Source: Candidatus Melainabacteria bacterium (GTDB lineage: Bacteria; Cyanobacteriota; Vampirovibrionia; Obscuribacterales; Obscuribacteraceae). Taken from it: 44,959 nt of DNA. The stretch covers positions 593 through 45,551 of the forward strand of contig JABDBL010000021.1 in assembly GCA_013288645.1 (NCBI GenBank), in the 5' to 3' direction. A program made the position numbers and the translations under genes. The notes beneath the pieces were generated by a model that worked only from the letters and a program-made list of their open reading frames with translations, ran no database searches and was not told where the DNA came from. Shown here piece after piece: positions 35,146 through 44,147 of this stretch. How positions within the stretch are numbered: the stretch's first letter is position 1; every line of letters begins with the position of its first letter.

Positions 35146-37776
35146 ATGAATGAGCAGGTAATACCAAAAAAACAAAAAATAATAGAGGGAGAAGACTCCT
35201 CTTTGCATCAAGTCGCCAATATTGCTCTTACGCCTTTAATGACTCAATACAAAGAAGCAAAAAGACAATATCCGGAATCAATGCTCTTTTTTAGACTGGG
35301 CGATTTTTATGAATTATTTGAAGATGATGCCGTTGCCGCTGCTCGCCTATTAGACATTACTCTTACTGGAAGACCTGAAGCCAGTTATCCTAATGGCAGG
35401 GTACCAATGGCCGGCATTCCTGTGCGATCAGTTGAGCTTTATTTAGCAAAGCTTTTGGCTAAGGGCTATTCCGTGGCTATTTGTGAGCAGGTAGGGGTAG
35501 TAGGCTTAGAAAAGGGACCGGTGGAAAGACGGGTCACCCGCATACTGACACCAGGGACGGTGCTGGAGTCACATTTGTTGCCCAAAAGAGCAAGCAATTA
35601 TTTGACCTGCATTGTTTGCAAAGACAAACCAGATAAAGGAAACAACAAGACTTGGGGACTGGCATATGTCGAAGCTTCTTGCGCTGAATTTTTCGTTAGT
35701 GAATTGAGCGAGGAAGAATTATTGTTGGAATTAGGACGATTATCGCCTTCTGAAATATTAGTAGCAAAGCGCTTTGCCAAGCTGAACACCAGTGATGCAA
35801 TAGTATCCGAAATACTCGATGCTCCAATAAGTGTAAAAGAGTCTTATCGCTTAACCGGACGTCCAGATACCTTATTTCAATATGAATCCTGCCAAAGGAG
35901 AATCAAACAATTTTTCTCCGTATCTACTTTGGAAGGTTTTGGCTGCGAAAGTATGCCTTTGGCTGTACAAGCAGCAGGTATTATTTTGGAATATCTTGAG
36001 CGCACTCAAGGAAATCAGATACCTCATTTTAAGGGCATATCTACTTATTATGCTAATGACCAATTAGTTCTAGATAATAATACCCGTAAAAATCTAGAGC
36101 TCACCGAAACTATGCGCGATCGCAGTTTTGAGGGCAGCTTGCTTTGGCGTATTGATGAGACAAAGACGGCAATGGGCAGTCGCCTGCTTAGAAAATGGCT
36201 ACTAAAACCACTATTAAATAGCGCCGAAATTCAAGTAAGACAAGACGCTATTGCAGAATTAATTGCTACCCCACAATTACGTAATTGCTTAGAACAAACC
36301 TTGACCAATTTGGCAGACCTGGAGCGTTTAGCAGTAAAACTTAAAAGCTGCACGGGCTCACCGCGCGACTTATTAGCGATAAGCGAATCAATTATGAAAT
36401 TACCCGAATTAGCTGGGGCATTGAGCAATTGCGAAAGTTCTTATCTAGCAGTTTTAGCTGAGGTGCCCTCATCCTTGCTGCACTTAGCCGGCTTAATTTC
36501 TCAAGCCATAGACGAGCAAGCATCTCGCGAAATTAGTGAAGGTAATGTATTCCGCTCGGGTTATAGCTTTGATTTAGACGAAATCAGATCTTTGCTTGGA
36601 GGGGGCAAAGCTTGGATAAACAAATTTCAGCAAGATGAAATTGTTCGCAGCAGTATTCGTAATTTAAAAGTCAGTTTTAATCGTACTTTCGGTTATTTTA
36701 TCGAAATTACTAATTCCAATCGTCAATCCGTACCTGAGCATTACATTCGCAAGCAAACTTTAACCAACGCTGAGCGTTATATTACACCTGAGTTAAAGGA
36801 ATACGAAGCCAAAATACTCAATGCTGAAAAACACCAGTCAGAACTCGAGTACAAGTTGTTTGTTGACTTTCGCATTGAATGCGCTCAGTATGCCTCAGCA
36901 CTTTACGATTTGGCTCAACATTTAGCCTCGCTCGATGCACTTTTCTCTCTTACACAAGTGGCGTTAGGTAAGCAATATGTTAGGCCATCAGTGGATCATT
37001 CACTTTCCTTATCAATAAAGGCTGGTCGTCATCCGGTACTAGAACAAATTTTGCCAGCCGGACAATATGTGGCTAACGATGTTTCCTTAGAAGGAGATAG
37101 CGACAGTAAGCAAATGATTATTCTTACTGGTCCAAATATGTCAGGAAAATCTAGTTATTTAAGGCAAGTAGCGGAAATTGTTATACTTGCTCAAATGGGT
37201 TCCTTTGTACCAGCAGAACAGGCACATATTGGTTTAGTAGATCGCATATTTACCCGCATTGGGGCAGTAGATGATTTGACTCAAGGTCAATCCACTTTTA
37301 TGGTTGAAATGAATGAAGTAACCCTATGTTGCCTTTCGGCCACAGAGCGTTCATTGATATTATTTGATGAAGTTGGTCGTGGTACTAGCACTTATGACGG
37401 CGTAGCAATTGCTTGGTCAGTAGCTGAGTATTTAGCTAACGAAATTCGTGCCCGCACTATATTTGCAACCCATTATCACGAGCTGAATGCTCTTACGAAG
37501 TTCTTCCCCCAGATTAAAAATTTTCAGGTGCTTGTGAAAGAGCAGGACGGACATGTACACTTCATAAGAACGGTTGTCCCAGGTGGTGCCAGTCGAAGTT
37601 TCGGTATACAGGTAGCAAAGATGTCGGGATTACCAGCAAGCATAGTTGTGAGAGCAGAAAATCTAATGAGAGAGATGGAGCGCAAAAGCGCAGCTGCCAA
37701 AATAGTTGATGGACCAAAAATCAACGCTGTTTCTTTTGATGAGATGCAACAACTAAGTTTATTTGAATCAGGTTAG
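35146..37776 (+). CDS. mutS: DNA mismatch repair protein MutS
   Basis: 876 residues, full-length MutS (usually 850-900). GDFYELF at 52-58 carries the Phe-x-Glu (F54, E56) that probes mispairs. The clamp and lever domains follow. [16 protein letters not shown] (about 660) is the Walker [17 protein letters not shown] (about 735-750) the Walker B/signature, and ATHYHELN the switch His. The C terminus ends [12 protein letters not shown], resembling a beta-clamp-binding tail (QLSLF). It recognises base mismatches and recruits MutL; no mutL is in the window. It stands alone. Confidence 0.97.
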   Translation: MNEQVIPKKQKIIEGEDSSLHQVANIALTPLMTQYKEAKRQYPESMLFFRLGDFYELFEDDAVAAARLLDITLTGRPEASYPNGRVPMAGIPVRSVELYLAKLLAKGYSVAICEQVGVVGLEKGPVERRVTRILTPGTVLESHLLPKRASNYLTCIVCKDKPDKGNNKTWGLAYVEASCAEFFVSELSEEELLLELGRLSPSEILVAKRFAKLNTSDAIVSEILDAPISVKESYRLTGRPDTLFQYESCQRRIKQFFSVSTLEGFGCESMPLAVQAAGIILEYLERTQGNQIPHFKGISTYYANDQLVLDNNTRKNLELTETMRDRSFEGSLLWRIDETKTAMGSRLLRKWLLKPLLNSAEIQVRQDAIAELIATPQLRNCLEQTLTNLADLERLAVKLKSCTGSPRDLLAISESIMKLPELAGALSNCESSYLAVLAEVPSSLLHLAGLISQAIDEQASREISEGNVFRSGYSFDLDEIRSLLGGGKAWINKFQQDEIVRSSIRNLKVSFNRTFGYFIEITNSNRQSVPEHYIRKQTLTNAERYITPELKEYEAKILNAEKHQSELEYKLFVDFRIECAQYASALYDLAQHLASLDALFSLTQVALGKQYVRPSVDHSLSLSIKAGRHPVLEQILPAGQYVANDVSLEGDSDSKQMIILTGPNMSGKSSYLRQVAEIVILAQMGSFVPAEQAHIGLVDRIFTRIGAVDDLTQGQSTFMVEMNEVTLCCLSATERSLILFDEVGRGTSTYDGVAIAWSVAEYLANEIRARTIFATHYHELNALTKFFPQIKNFQVLVKEQDGHVHFIRTVVPGGASRSFGIQVAKMSGLPASIVVRAENLMREMERKSAAAKIVDGPKINAVSFDEMQQLSLFESG

Positions 37777-37868
37777 TGCCTAGAGAATCAGCGTTTCCAG
37801 CCAAATGAAACATCTGGCGCTGTATTAGGCAAAATTCGAGCAGCAGAATACACGCACAAACCTACAGA

Positions 37869-38663
37869 TTATTTTCTATCATCAATGTCTATTCTATTAT
37901 GACGAAAGCCTGAAATCTCTTCACTGTTTCTAACTTTAATGTTGATACTATGTTCGTACCGAACGCGGTGGTTACTATCTAATTGTCTATTCATCCTTGA
38001 TGCTAAAGCGTTAGGATCTCTTTCTTTGCTAAATAAATTACTAAGTAGCTGTTTACCTTCATCCTTTGTCTTTTGAGGTAACTCTTGATCAGATGGCACA
38101 ATCCTGCGTGAATCACTACCATTCAATTTATTTAGAAAATCAACCGCTTGGCTTATTTCTCCTTTCGTAGCAGTACTGCGGTGATTTTTCATGGATTCTA
38201 TTGGAAGACGATCGTATCCAGTTAAATTTTTGTCAAACTTGCACGCAACCAATGCATCATGATCGTACGAAGCAACAATCCCGCTATCTTTTGCTAATGT
38301 ATTAAGTTCGTCCTTTAGCGCCCTTGGATCAGGCGATTGTTTGAATTGTTTAGCAATACTTTCACGAGTAGCGGGATTGAGATTCCCTTCACTATCCATT
38401 CCTTTTTTTATCATTGATAAAATATCTTGAGCATTTCTATGAATATTTGTGGAAGAGCTGTCTTTTTCAGCAGTGCTTTCTGATTTTACTGCGGCTTTAT
38501 TTTCGAGTTCTTTTTGGGAGGTCTTTCCAGTTTGCATCGCAACTCTATAGATAGCCTGATCTTCTGGGGACAGAATTATTTGCTCCCCTAATTTCTCTTC
38601 GGATCCTTGAATATTACCGGCGTCAGATCGCTGATCATTTATAGCCGATCCGTCATTACTCAT
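37869..38663 (-). CDS. uncharacterised soluble protein
   Basis: 264 residues, charged and Ser/Asn/Lys-rich. A low-complexity N terminus (1-30) is followed by helices (DQAIYRVAMQTGKTSQKELEN and AQDILSMIKKGMDS). A middle domain has GIVASYDHDALVACKFDKNLTGY. There is no signal, no membrane segment and no recognised motif. The start is supported by AAAGGAG eight bases upstream of 38663. It converges on mutS (93 bp). Length and composition suggest a disordered-helical protein, function unknown. Confidence 0.6.
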   Translation of the reverse strand: MSNDGSAINDQRSDAGNIQGSEEKLGEQIILSPEDQAIYRVAMQTGKTSQKELENKAAVKSESTAEKDSSSTNIHRNAQDILSMIKKGMDSEGNLNPATRESIAKQFKQSPDPRALKDELNTLAKDSGIVASYDHDALVACKFDKNLTGYDRLPIESMKNHRSTATKGEISQAVDFLNKLNGSDSRRIVPSDQELPQKTKDEGKQLLSNLFSKERDPNALASRMNRQLDSNHRVRYEHSINIKVRNSEEISGFRHNRIDIDDRK

Positions 38664-38985
38664 GCGAGTTTACTCCTTTCAATTAGAATCCTGCAAAAAC
38701 AACTGGGTTTAGACACTTTTATCACGACATTCCCAAATTTTGCTGTTTGCTAGATTAAAACATCCTGTCGTGAGAAATCTGTGAATATAGTCCCGGCTGC
38801 GATAATTAAATCTGCATCAGAACAGACTTAATTAAAAAAGAAATATGATCACAAAAAAAACAGAAATAGCCCAGGGCAGCAACCATTTATTGCCCTGGGC
38901 TACTCGCACTGATTCTCCAATAGTTTACCGTCGAGCTGAGATTGTTTCCGGCGTGCTTACCGCGACAACACGCCCGCCTTCGCTC
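38664..38985. other. intergenic region with terminator, GC-rich on the right
   Basis: 320 bases with no credible ORF. They include the hairpin at 38867-38902 and an A-run (38852-38860) that gives the T-run for the minus-strand gene to the right. Confidence 0.4.
38852..38902 (-). terminator. strong terminator of the 38986-39345 gene
   Basis: Perfect 12-bp arms TAGCCCAGGGCA (38867-38878) and TGCCCTGGGCTA (38891-38902) with a 12-nt loop. On the minus strand TTTCTGTTTTTTTT follows. Confidence 0.9.
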
Positions 38986-39345
38986 TCAAGTTAACGTGGT
39001 CTTCCAGCCCCAGTTGCGCCTGGACGAGGAAAGATTAGGTGCCAACCCGAAAGTGAAACAGCTGCCGGCACCAATCTTGTCCATCCAACTGTGTTCTTGG
39101 GTCGCGATATACCCGTCCGTCCTGAATTCCCGTCGCCAACTATCCAAGGAATATTCCAACTGCTCGGATGTCAGAGCATGGAACTCAAAGACATCATTTG
39201 CGCCCTTCATATCAGGCATCCGGTGGATACTGCTAAGAGCCCACCCCTGGGAAGACCAATTCTGTAAGCCATATTTCCTCAGATAGGCGAGCTGCCGTAT
39301 ATTGAGGAAACGCACCTGAAAGTAACTGGACGGTGGCGATCGCAT
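38986..39345 (-). CDS. uncharacterised 119-residue protein in a GC-rich unit
   Basis: Aromatic- and Ser-rich, with YLRKYGLQNWSSQGWALSSI and FEFHALTSEQLEYSL suggesting a compact alpha/beta fold. There is no signal or membrane part and no family recognised. The ATG at 39343-39345 lies within a HIP1 octamer region (39336-39343), and no ribosome binding site is clear. The gene looks more GC-rich than its surroundings, has its own strong terminator, and sits 20 bp from copy 3 of the dispersed element. It fits the series of single-gene GC-rich islands. Confidence 0.5.
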   Translation of the reverse strand: MRSPPSSYFQVRFLNIRQLAYLRKYGLQNWSSQGWALSSIHRMPDMKGANDVFEFHALTSEQLEYSLDSWRREFRTDGYIATQEHSWMDKIGAGSCFTFGLAPNLSSSRRNWGWKTTLT

Positions 39346-39363
39346 TTCTGCGAAAGGCGCAAG

Positions 39364-39421
39364 TTTTATGACTTATTTCTTATGCGATTTCCGGCATTAA
39401 TTGGTGCTTTACAATTAGCTC
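39364..39421. repeat. dispersed intergenic element, copy 3
   Basis: Aligns with 9405-9466 over 58 bp at about 80 percent identity by eye (TTTTATGACTTATTT, TTATGC, CATTAATTGG, GCTTTACAATT shared). It lies between the GC-rich gene and the toxin gene. A fourth trace of the core, CTTTACAATTAGC, is at 95-107. Confidence 0.7.
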
Positions 39422-39450
39422 AACTTAGTATTAGAAATATCTACGGCGCG

Positions 39451-39945
39451 CTAATCAAGCTCGCGCTCGATGTCCGACATAAGCCTGTAGAGATGTAGCG
39501 GATCTCTAGGTAGAGGCTCGAAATCGTATTGTTCATAGAAGGCTTTCGCCTTATCATCCTTAGCGTGAATAACAAAGGCTCTCAGTCCGGCTAAGTGCGA
39601 TGCGCTAGAAGCCCTATAAAGGGCATCCTTTAAAAGTCCTTTGCCTAGCCCTTTGCCTTGCATTGAATGGTCTATAGCAAGCCTAGCCAGGATGATTACT
39701 GGAATAGCTGCGTAACCCCCAAGTCCTTTGGTCATGCGCTCCGGTACATTTTCACGAGCGATTGAACCATACAGTAATGTGTAATACCCAACTACCGTAT
39801 TGTCCGACAACGTCACGTAAGTGACCGTGCCATAGCTACGCTGACTTTGAAGCGCATGTTTGTGAAGGTAGGTATTTAGTGCTGCTTCTCCACAATCGAA
39901 GCTATCGACATTATGTCCAGGCTTAAGGGAACAGGGCCTTTCCAT
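39451..39945 (-). CDS. GNAT acetyltransferase toxin (TacT/AtaT-like)
   Basis: 164 residues, GNAT fold. FDCGEAALNTYLHKHA is the typical toxin N terminus. IPVIILARLAIDHSMQGKGLGKGLL carries the acetyl-CoA loop Q-GKGLG, and FYEQYDFEPLP supplies the Tyr. TacT/AtaT toxins acetylate the amino acid on charged tRNAs, blocking translation. The start ATG overlaps the antitoxin stop by one base (TAATG). Paired with the DUF1778 gene upstream, it forms a type II toxin-antitoxin module. Well preserved, so likely active. Confidence 0.85.
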   Translation of the reverse strand: MERPCSLKPGHNVDSFDCGEAALNTYLHKHALQSQRSYGTVTYVTLSDNTVVGYYTLLYGSIARENVPERMTKGLGGYAAIPVIILARLAIDHSMQGKGLGKGLLKDALYRASSASHLAGLRAFVIHAKDDKAKAFYEQYDFEPLPRDPLHLYRLMSDIERELD

Positions 39946-40238
39946 TATTGGTTCTTATCGAATACGCCGGGTTCGGTCAGAAGTTTTCGCAGTCTTGGGT
40001 ACCCGCGCGGTGCTGCTTCAAGAGCATCACAAAAGGTTTTCCATTGATCGTCTGAGAGGTTGAAATGACGTTGCTCAAGGACAACGTCCTGGGCGGCCTC
40101 ATAAGCCTGTTCCAATACAAAATTGCTAACTGTTGTTTGCTTAAGCTGGGCAGCTTGAGCAATAATTTGCTTCTGTTGAGCCGTGACACGAATGTTCAGG
40201 TTTGTCTCTCGTCTCTTGCTATTTGCCGAGCTGCTCAT
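39945..40238 (-). CDS. DUF1778 antitoxin (TacA/AtaR-like)
   Basis: 97 residues. ETNLNIRVTAQQKQIIAQAAQL is the ribbon-helix-helix DNA-binding part, and FCDALEAAPRGYPRLRKLL is the C-terminal toxin-binding tail typical of DUF1778 antitoxins. It neutralises the co-encoded GNAT toxin and should repress the operon. ATG at 40236-40238 has AAGGAA seven bases upstream; a TTG two codons earlier is unlikely. Confidence 0.85.
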   Translation of the reverse strand: MSSSANSKRRETNLNIRVTAQQKQIIAQAAQLKQTTVSNFVLEQAYEAAQDVVLEQRHFNLSDDQWKTFCDALEAAPRGYPRLRKLLTEPGVFDKNQ

Positions 40239-40266
40239 AGGCAATTTCCTTATGATTAATCTCTAT

Positions 40267-40300
40267 ATTTTACCATATGTAAGCACTTTGTGCGCACAAA
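40267..40300 (-). promoter_or_regulatory. antitoxin promoter and palindromic operator
   Basis: On the minus strand a -10-like TAAAAT is at 40272-40267. A perfect 14-bp palindrome, TTTGTGCGCACAAA, is at 40287-40300, around the -35 position. This is a plausible binding site for the ribbon-helix-helix antitoxin. The -35 hexamer itself is poor. Confidence 0.5.
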
Positions 40301-40499
40301 ATTTTACTCTTTGCTGCAATAATGCAAAATCAAACACTAATCCGCTTGTTTAGATGGATAGATATCTGCATAATGCATCAGCTTGAGTGGTGTACAGGTG
40401 TCTAGGAAAACGGGCGAAAGCGAAGCAAGCGAGGATATTGTTGCAATAATCTAAATGCCTTATGATTAGTTACGTTTAAATGTAAGTAGGAGAGAATGA

Positions 40500-43052
40500 T
40501 TGAACGTCAAAAATACAGTCAGCAATGAGCGCCCCAAATATCTGGAAAACAAATTTAGTTTGATTGCTGGCTTGTCGCTTGGCGCTGTCGTTTATTGTAC
40601 GTTGAACGGTTTATGCATCACGATAAACCCTCCTAAACCCGAGGCAAGTGAAAGCACAAGTGTCGTTGCAGCGGGTGAATTTCCCAAAGGACAGATTTAT
40701 ATCAGAGGATTAGGACTAAGCGCTATTGACTTGCGCTTAGTTAATCAGGGACGATTTGCTGACTTAGCAAATAAATTGTCTGCTAAAGTCAGCTCAGCCA
40801 AAGTTACTAGATCTTCTGCTTGGCTTGCCTTTGCTTATCTTTACTTGCAAAAATGCGATGATTTAAATCAACTGGCTAATTCTTATACTTTGAGTCCTAC
40901 TGCGGGGAATTCAGGCACGCCGCCTGTACATAAAGGGGGGGTAGGCACATACACTTGCGCTGTACCTTCAACTGATATTGATATTAATCTAACTCTAATA
41001 AAGACATTCGCTTACTTGTGCGATAAAAAATTAGACCTGGCTGACAAAGAGCTGCAAAAAATTCCTGCTTCAGCTATGAATGATGCTTTCGTCAATTATG
41101 CTTTTGCCACTCTTTCCGGTAAACAAGGTAAGCCGCAGGTGGCCATTGGCTACACAAAAAGAGCCGTTGAATTGGCTCCTGATTTTGCTTGGGGTTATCG
41201 CACTATTGCTTTTTTACAAGAGAAATGGCTGCATCAATTTAGCGAAGCAAAAGAAAACTATAGTAAAGCATTGGCTATTGAACCAAAGCTTAACGAGGCG
41301 AGCACCGCACTGATCAATTTGCACATAGCGAGTAGCGAATATGATCAAGCAATCGATATTGCCAAACAAGCCATTTTTCATAGCCCGCGCAATAGTGCTA
41401 ATTATTGCCAATTAGCCGAGATCTATATACAGCAATGGCGTCTCAGCGAAGCAGCACAACAATTAAAAAAAGCGATTCTTTTAGATGCAGATAATACACA
41501 GTATTACCGCCAGTTAGCCTTCCTCTTGCAAAAAGAAGGTAAGCTCGAAGATGCTATTAATACACAAAAAAGGGCCGTTGCTCATAGTGCGGATAAATCA
41601 ACTGATTTATTTTTCTTAGCAGCATTACAATTAGAAAATGGGCAGCAAGATGAGGCTATTGCCAGTCTAAAGCAAGCAATTGAGACCAACCCGCAAAACA
41701 TTGCGGCTATTTCTGAGCTCACCAAATTATCCATACAAATTGGTAAATTTGATGATTTGCTAACCGAATTGAATAAGTGCGTGGCTAAATTTCCTAAAAG
41801 CGAGCCGATTAAAATACATTTGGGGGATGCCTATGCTGCTGCAGAACAATTAGATAAAGCCATTGATGCGTATAAGGACGCTGCTAATCTAAATCCTAAT
41901 GATGCTGAACCACATACAAAAATCGCTGCTTTGTTAATAACAAAAAAAGATTATGAAGGGGCAGCCAAAGAATATACCCGGGCGCTCAATATAAACCCAA
42001 ACTCGTCTGCTAACTTAGTCGCTTTGGGAAGTTGCGATGCACAAATGGATGATTATTTGAAAGCAGAAGCAGCTTTTGTGACGGCGCTTGCTTTGCATCA
42101 GCTCACACAACCAATTGATTCAACTGTGCCACCTACACGCGTAGAAATTATTAGAGGATTGGCGACATTGCTTTTCAAGGAAGGGCGATATGCTGATGCT
42201 GCTTCACAGTTTATGGCTGTGATTGATATGGACAAAAATCCCGCTACTACCGGCCTTAATAAATTTATGTCTGCACAAGCCGTAGTATTAAGAGACTTGA
42301 GCAAAGAGAGCTTCAAACAGTTAGTTGAAACTTATAACAGTCTTTCATCTGAAGAAAAAAATAGCCAAAAAATAAATTACATAGATACTTTATTGCGTGG
42401 TAGGCGTTACGACGAAGCGTTAGTCTTGTTGAAAGAAATAGCCAATACAAAAGATGCAAATGGGCTTAAAACAATTAATTCTCCTTTTTATTGGATTTGC
42501 TTTTCGCAAGCTTATCTGGGCAAAGGCGATACGTACAATGCCGAAAAGACAGCGCAAAAAGCAATGGATATTTGTGAAAAAGATAAATCACCGAAATCAG
42601 ATGCTTACTGTCAATTAGGAGAAGTTCTTTACGCTAAAGGCGATTTTCTCAGGGCTGAAAGAAATGCTAATAATGCCATTGGCGTAAATAGTCGTGCTTT
42701 TCGTGCTTACGTTTTATTGGGCAATATTGCTATGAAACAAGTTTCTAAGCTACCTGTAAGTCAATCGGTCCCCTCGGAACCTGGTCAACCAGCCGCATTG
42801 GCTGTTGAAGGCGCTAACAAATCCTTAGAAATAGATCCCTATCACGTTGATGCCTATTTGCTTTTAGGTAGAGCACAAACAGCCCAGGGTGACTTAAAGG
42901 GTGCATTGACCACGTACAACAAAGCGCTTGATTTGTATCCGGCGCTTTTGCAAACACATGAATTGCTTTTAGACATACTCACTAAAACAGGCACAAAAGA
43001 AGAAATTGCCCGCGAACAAGCAGTAATTGATTCATTGAAAGGTAAGCAGTAA
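40500..43052 (+). CDS. large TPR protein with N-terminal membrane anchor
   Basis: 850 residues. After about 18 polar residues a hydrophobic segment (FSLIAGLSLGAVVYCTLNGLC) acts as a signal or anchor. The rest is mainly TPR repeats (YDQAIDIAK, WRLSEAAQQL, LEDAINTQK, QDEAIASLK, LDKAIDAYK, YEGAAKEYT, LKGALTTYN). TTG at 40500-40502 has AGGAGA five to seven bases upstream, the best start. The protein is exported or membrane-bound, with a scaffold outside or at the membrane. Partner and function unknown. Confidence 0.8.
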   Translation: MNVKNTVSNERPKYLENKFSLIAGLSLGAVVYCTLNGLCITINPPKPEASESTSVVAAGEFPKGQIYIRGLGLSAIDLRLVNQGRFADLANKLSAKVSSAKVTRSSAWLAFAYLYLQKCDDLNQLANSYTLSPTAGNSGTPPVHKGGVGTYTCAVPSTDIDINLTLIKTFAYLCDKKLDLADKELQKIPASAMNDAFVNYAFATLSGKQGKPQVAIGYTKRAVELAPDFAWGYRTIAFLQEKWLHQFSEAKENYSKALAIEPKLNEASTALINLHIASSEYDQAIDIAKQAIFHSPRNSANYCQLAEIYIQQWRLSEAAQQLKKAILLDADNTQYYRQLAFLLQKEGKLEDAINTQKRAVAHSADKSTDLFFLAALQLENGQQDEAIASLKQAIETNPQNIAAISELTKLSIQIGKFDDLLTELNKCVAKFPKSEPIKIHLGDAYAAAEQLDKAIDAYKDAANLNPNDAEPHTKIAALLITKKDYEGAAKEYTRALNINPNSSANLVALGSCDAQMDDYLKAEAAFVTALALHQLTQPIDSTVPPTRVEIIRGLATLLFKEGRYADAASQFMAVIDMDKNPATTGLNKFMSAQAVVLRDLSKESFKQLVETYNSLSSEEKNSQKINYIDTLLRGRRYDEALVLLKEIANTKDANGLKTINSPFYWICFSQAYLGKGDTYNAEKTAQKAMDICEKDKSPKSDAYCQLGEVLYAKGDFLRAERNANNAIGVNSRAFRAYVLLGNIAMKQVSKLPVSQSVPSEPGQPAALAVEGANKSLEIDPYHVDAYLLLGRAQTAQGDLKGALTTYNKALDLYPALLQTHELLLDILTKTGTKEEIAREQAVIDSLKGKQ

Positions 43053-43124
43053 GCATTAACTTATTTTTCTCTAAAGATTATATCTTCTACAAGATTGAAA
43101 GCAAAGAAAAACAAAAATCTCGGA

Positions 43125-43160
43125 GGGCGACAGCCAGTCATTGCTGATTGACTGTCGCCC
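43125..43160 (-). terminator. terminator of the 43188-44147 unit
   Basis: GGGCGACAG (43125-43133) pairs with CTGTCGCCC (43152-43160), with inner pairing CAGTCA/TGATTG. On the minus strand ATTTTTGTTTTT follows. Confidence 0.85.
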
Positions 43161-43187
43161 CACCTTGGGCTTCCCCGCTTCCCGTCC

Positions 43188-43550
43188 TCATGGGTTTGAG
43201 AAAGGACCCATTCCGGGAGCAACAGAGCGCTTGGGAGAGTCGGCACCCGAATCTGAGCCAGATCTGGTGGTTACCTCAACCACCAAATCTGCCAGATCAC
43301 CAACCGTGGGTTCCGGAACATTTACTTGGTCCTGGGAGAAGTCGAACAACTTCTGTCTGAGGTGTTCTGGCCATCCCGCGATGTTTATCCCCCACTGCCG
43401 GCCGATGCGATAGCAGAGACCGGTGAGGTCGATTGAATCGAATTGGGCTAGGCCCATTGCTGCAAGATCGTCTAGAGGAAGGACAGGCTGATCGATCATG
43501 TCGCACTCAACCATCAAATCACCGAGTGTTGTCAGGATCGCTTCTCTCAT
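43188..43550 (-). CDS. acyl carrier protein-like protein
   Basis: 120 residues. Residues 1-85 match ACP: an amphipathic helix (ILTTLGDLMVE), then FDSIDLTGLCYRIGRQWGINI with DS at 38-39, the usual site for 4'-phosphopantetheine, and finally PTVGDLADLVVEV. A polar Ser/Gly-rich tail of about 30 residues follows. ACPs carry acyl or aminoacyl groups in fatty-acid or specialised synthesis; no synthase is nearby. AAGGAA before 43550 supports the start. It is the second gene of a GC-rich unit with the 43605 gene. Either an ACP-like regulator or a stand-alone carrier. Confidence 0.55.
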   Translation of the reverse strand: MREAILTTLGDLMVECDMIDQPVLPLDDLAAMGLAQFDSIDLTGLCYRIGRQWGINIAGWPEHLRQKLFDFSQDQVNVPEPTVGDLADLVVEVTTRSGSDSGADSPKRSVAPGMGPFSNP

Positions 43551-43604
43551 GTCGGTATTCCTTCTTGAAAAATGGAATGGAGACGCTGGAAAGACAGTAA
43601 ATTC

Positions 43605-44147
43605 TCATCCTGAGGAAAGAAGCCTGCTCATCTTGCGCAAGCGCTGTTCGGTTTTCTTCGCCCAGGCGGGTACGTCTAGCCGGGCTAGGTTTTGCGAACG
43701 TCGCATAAAAGCTTCGACTTTTGAGGACTGGAATCCTGTTGCCGAAGCTACATGGCGGGCGGCCTGTTGATAGGCCAAAGCCGCCTTTAATCGGGCACGG
43801 ATAAAGGCAATCCGGTGCCTCATTTGTTCCAAGTCTTGCCGGACGGCCGTTGCCAAATGATTATTGATTTTGCTTTGCTGTGCCGGCAACCAAGAAATCA
43901 TATCCTCGATTTGCCTCACAACCGGAGCTACGGCGGAGTAGTTTTGACAGATGGCAGCCATTGCTGCCAGCCGAAGAACTTCGGCATTGTCGGGGGATTG
44001 TGTCGGCCTCCGCATGCTAACCATCTGAGCGAACAGCCGCCGCGATACTTCATCCAGCTCATCTGTTGTTGCTTCGCTTAAAAATGTGATCAGCCACGCC
44101 TCAGGCCAACCCTGAGACCGCCATTCCTCAATTGCCTGAGCCTCCAT
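43605..44147 (-). CDS. uncharacterised helical protein, partner of the ACP-like gene
   Basis: 180 residues, mostly helical (EAWLITFLSEATTDELDEVS, and QMRHRIAFIRARLKAALAYQQAA), basic C terminus. No signal or membrane segment and no family recognised. The start MEAQAIEEW at 44145-44147 has AAAGGGGG six bases upstream; 12 extra upstream codons are not supported. It is followed 54 bp later by the ACP-like gene on the same strand, so they probably share a transcript. The unit looks more GC-rich than its surroundings. Confidence 0.55.
   Translation of the reverse strand: MEAQAIEEWRSQGWPEAWLITFLSEATTDELDEVSRRLFAQMVSMRRPTQSPDNAEVLRLAAMAAICQNYSAVAPVVRQIEDMISWLPAQQSKINNHLATAVRQDLEQMRHRIAFIRARLKAALAYQQAARHVASATGFQSSKVEAFMRRSQNLARLDVPAWAKKTEQRLRKMSRLLSSG

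Noticed and set aside
38867-38902. Hairpin as a possible attC or structured RNA
   Set aside because: A perfect 12-bp stem followed by a T-run on the minus strand is best explained as a terminator for the adjacent gene.
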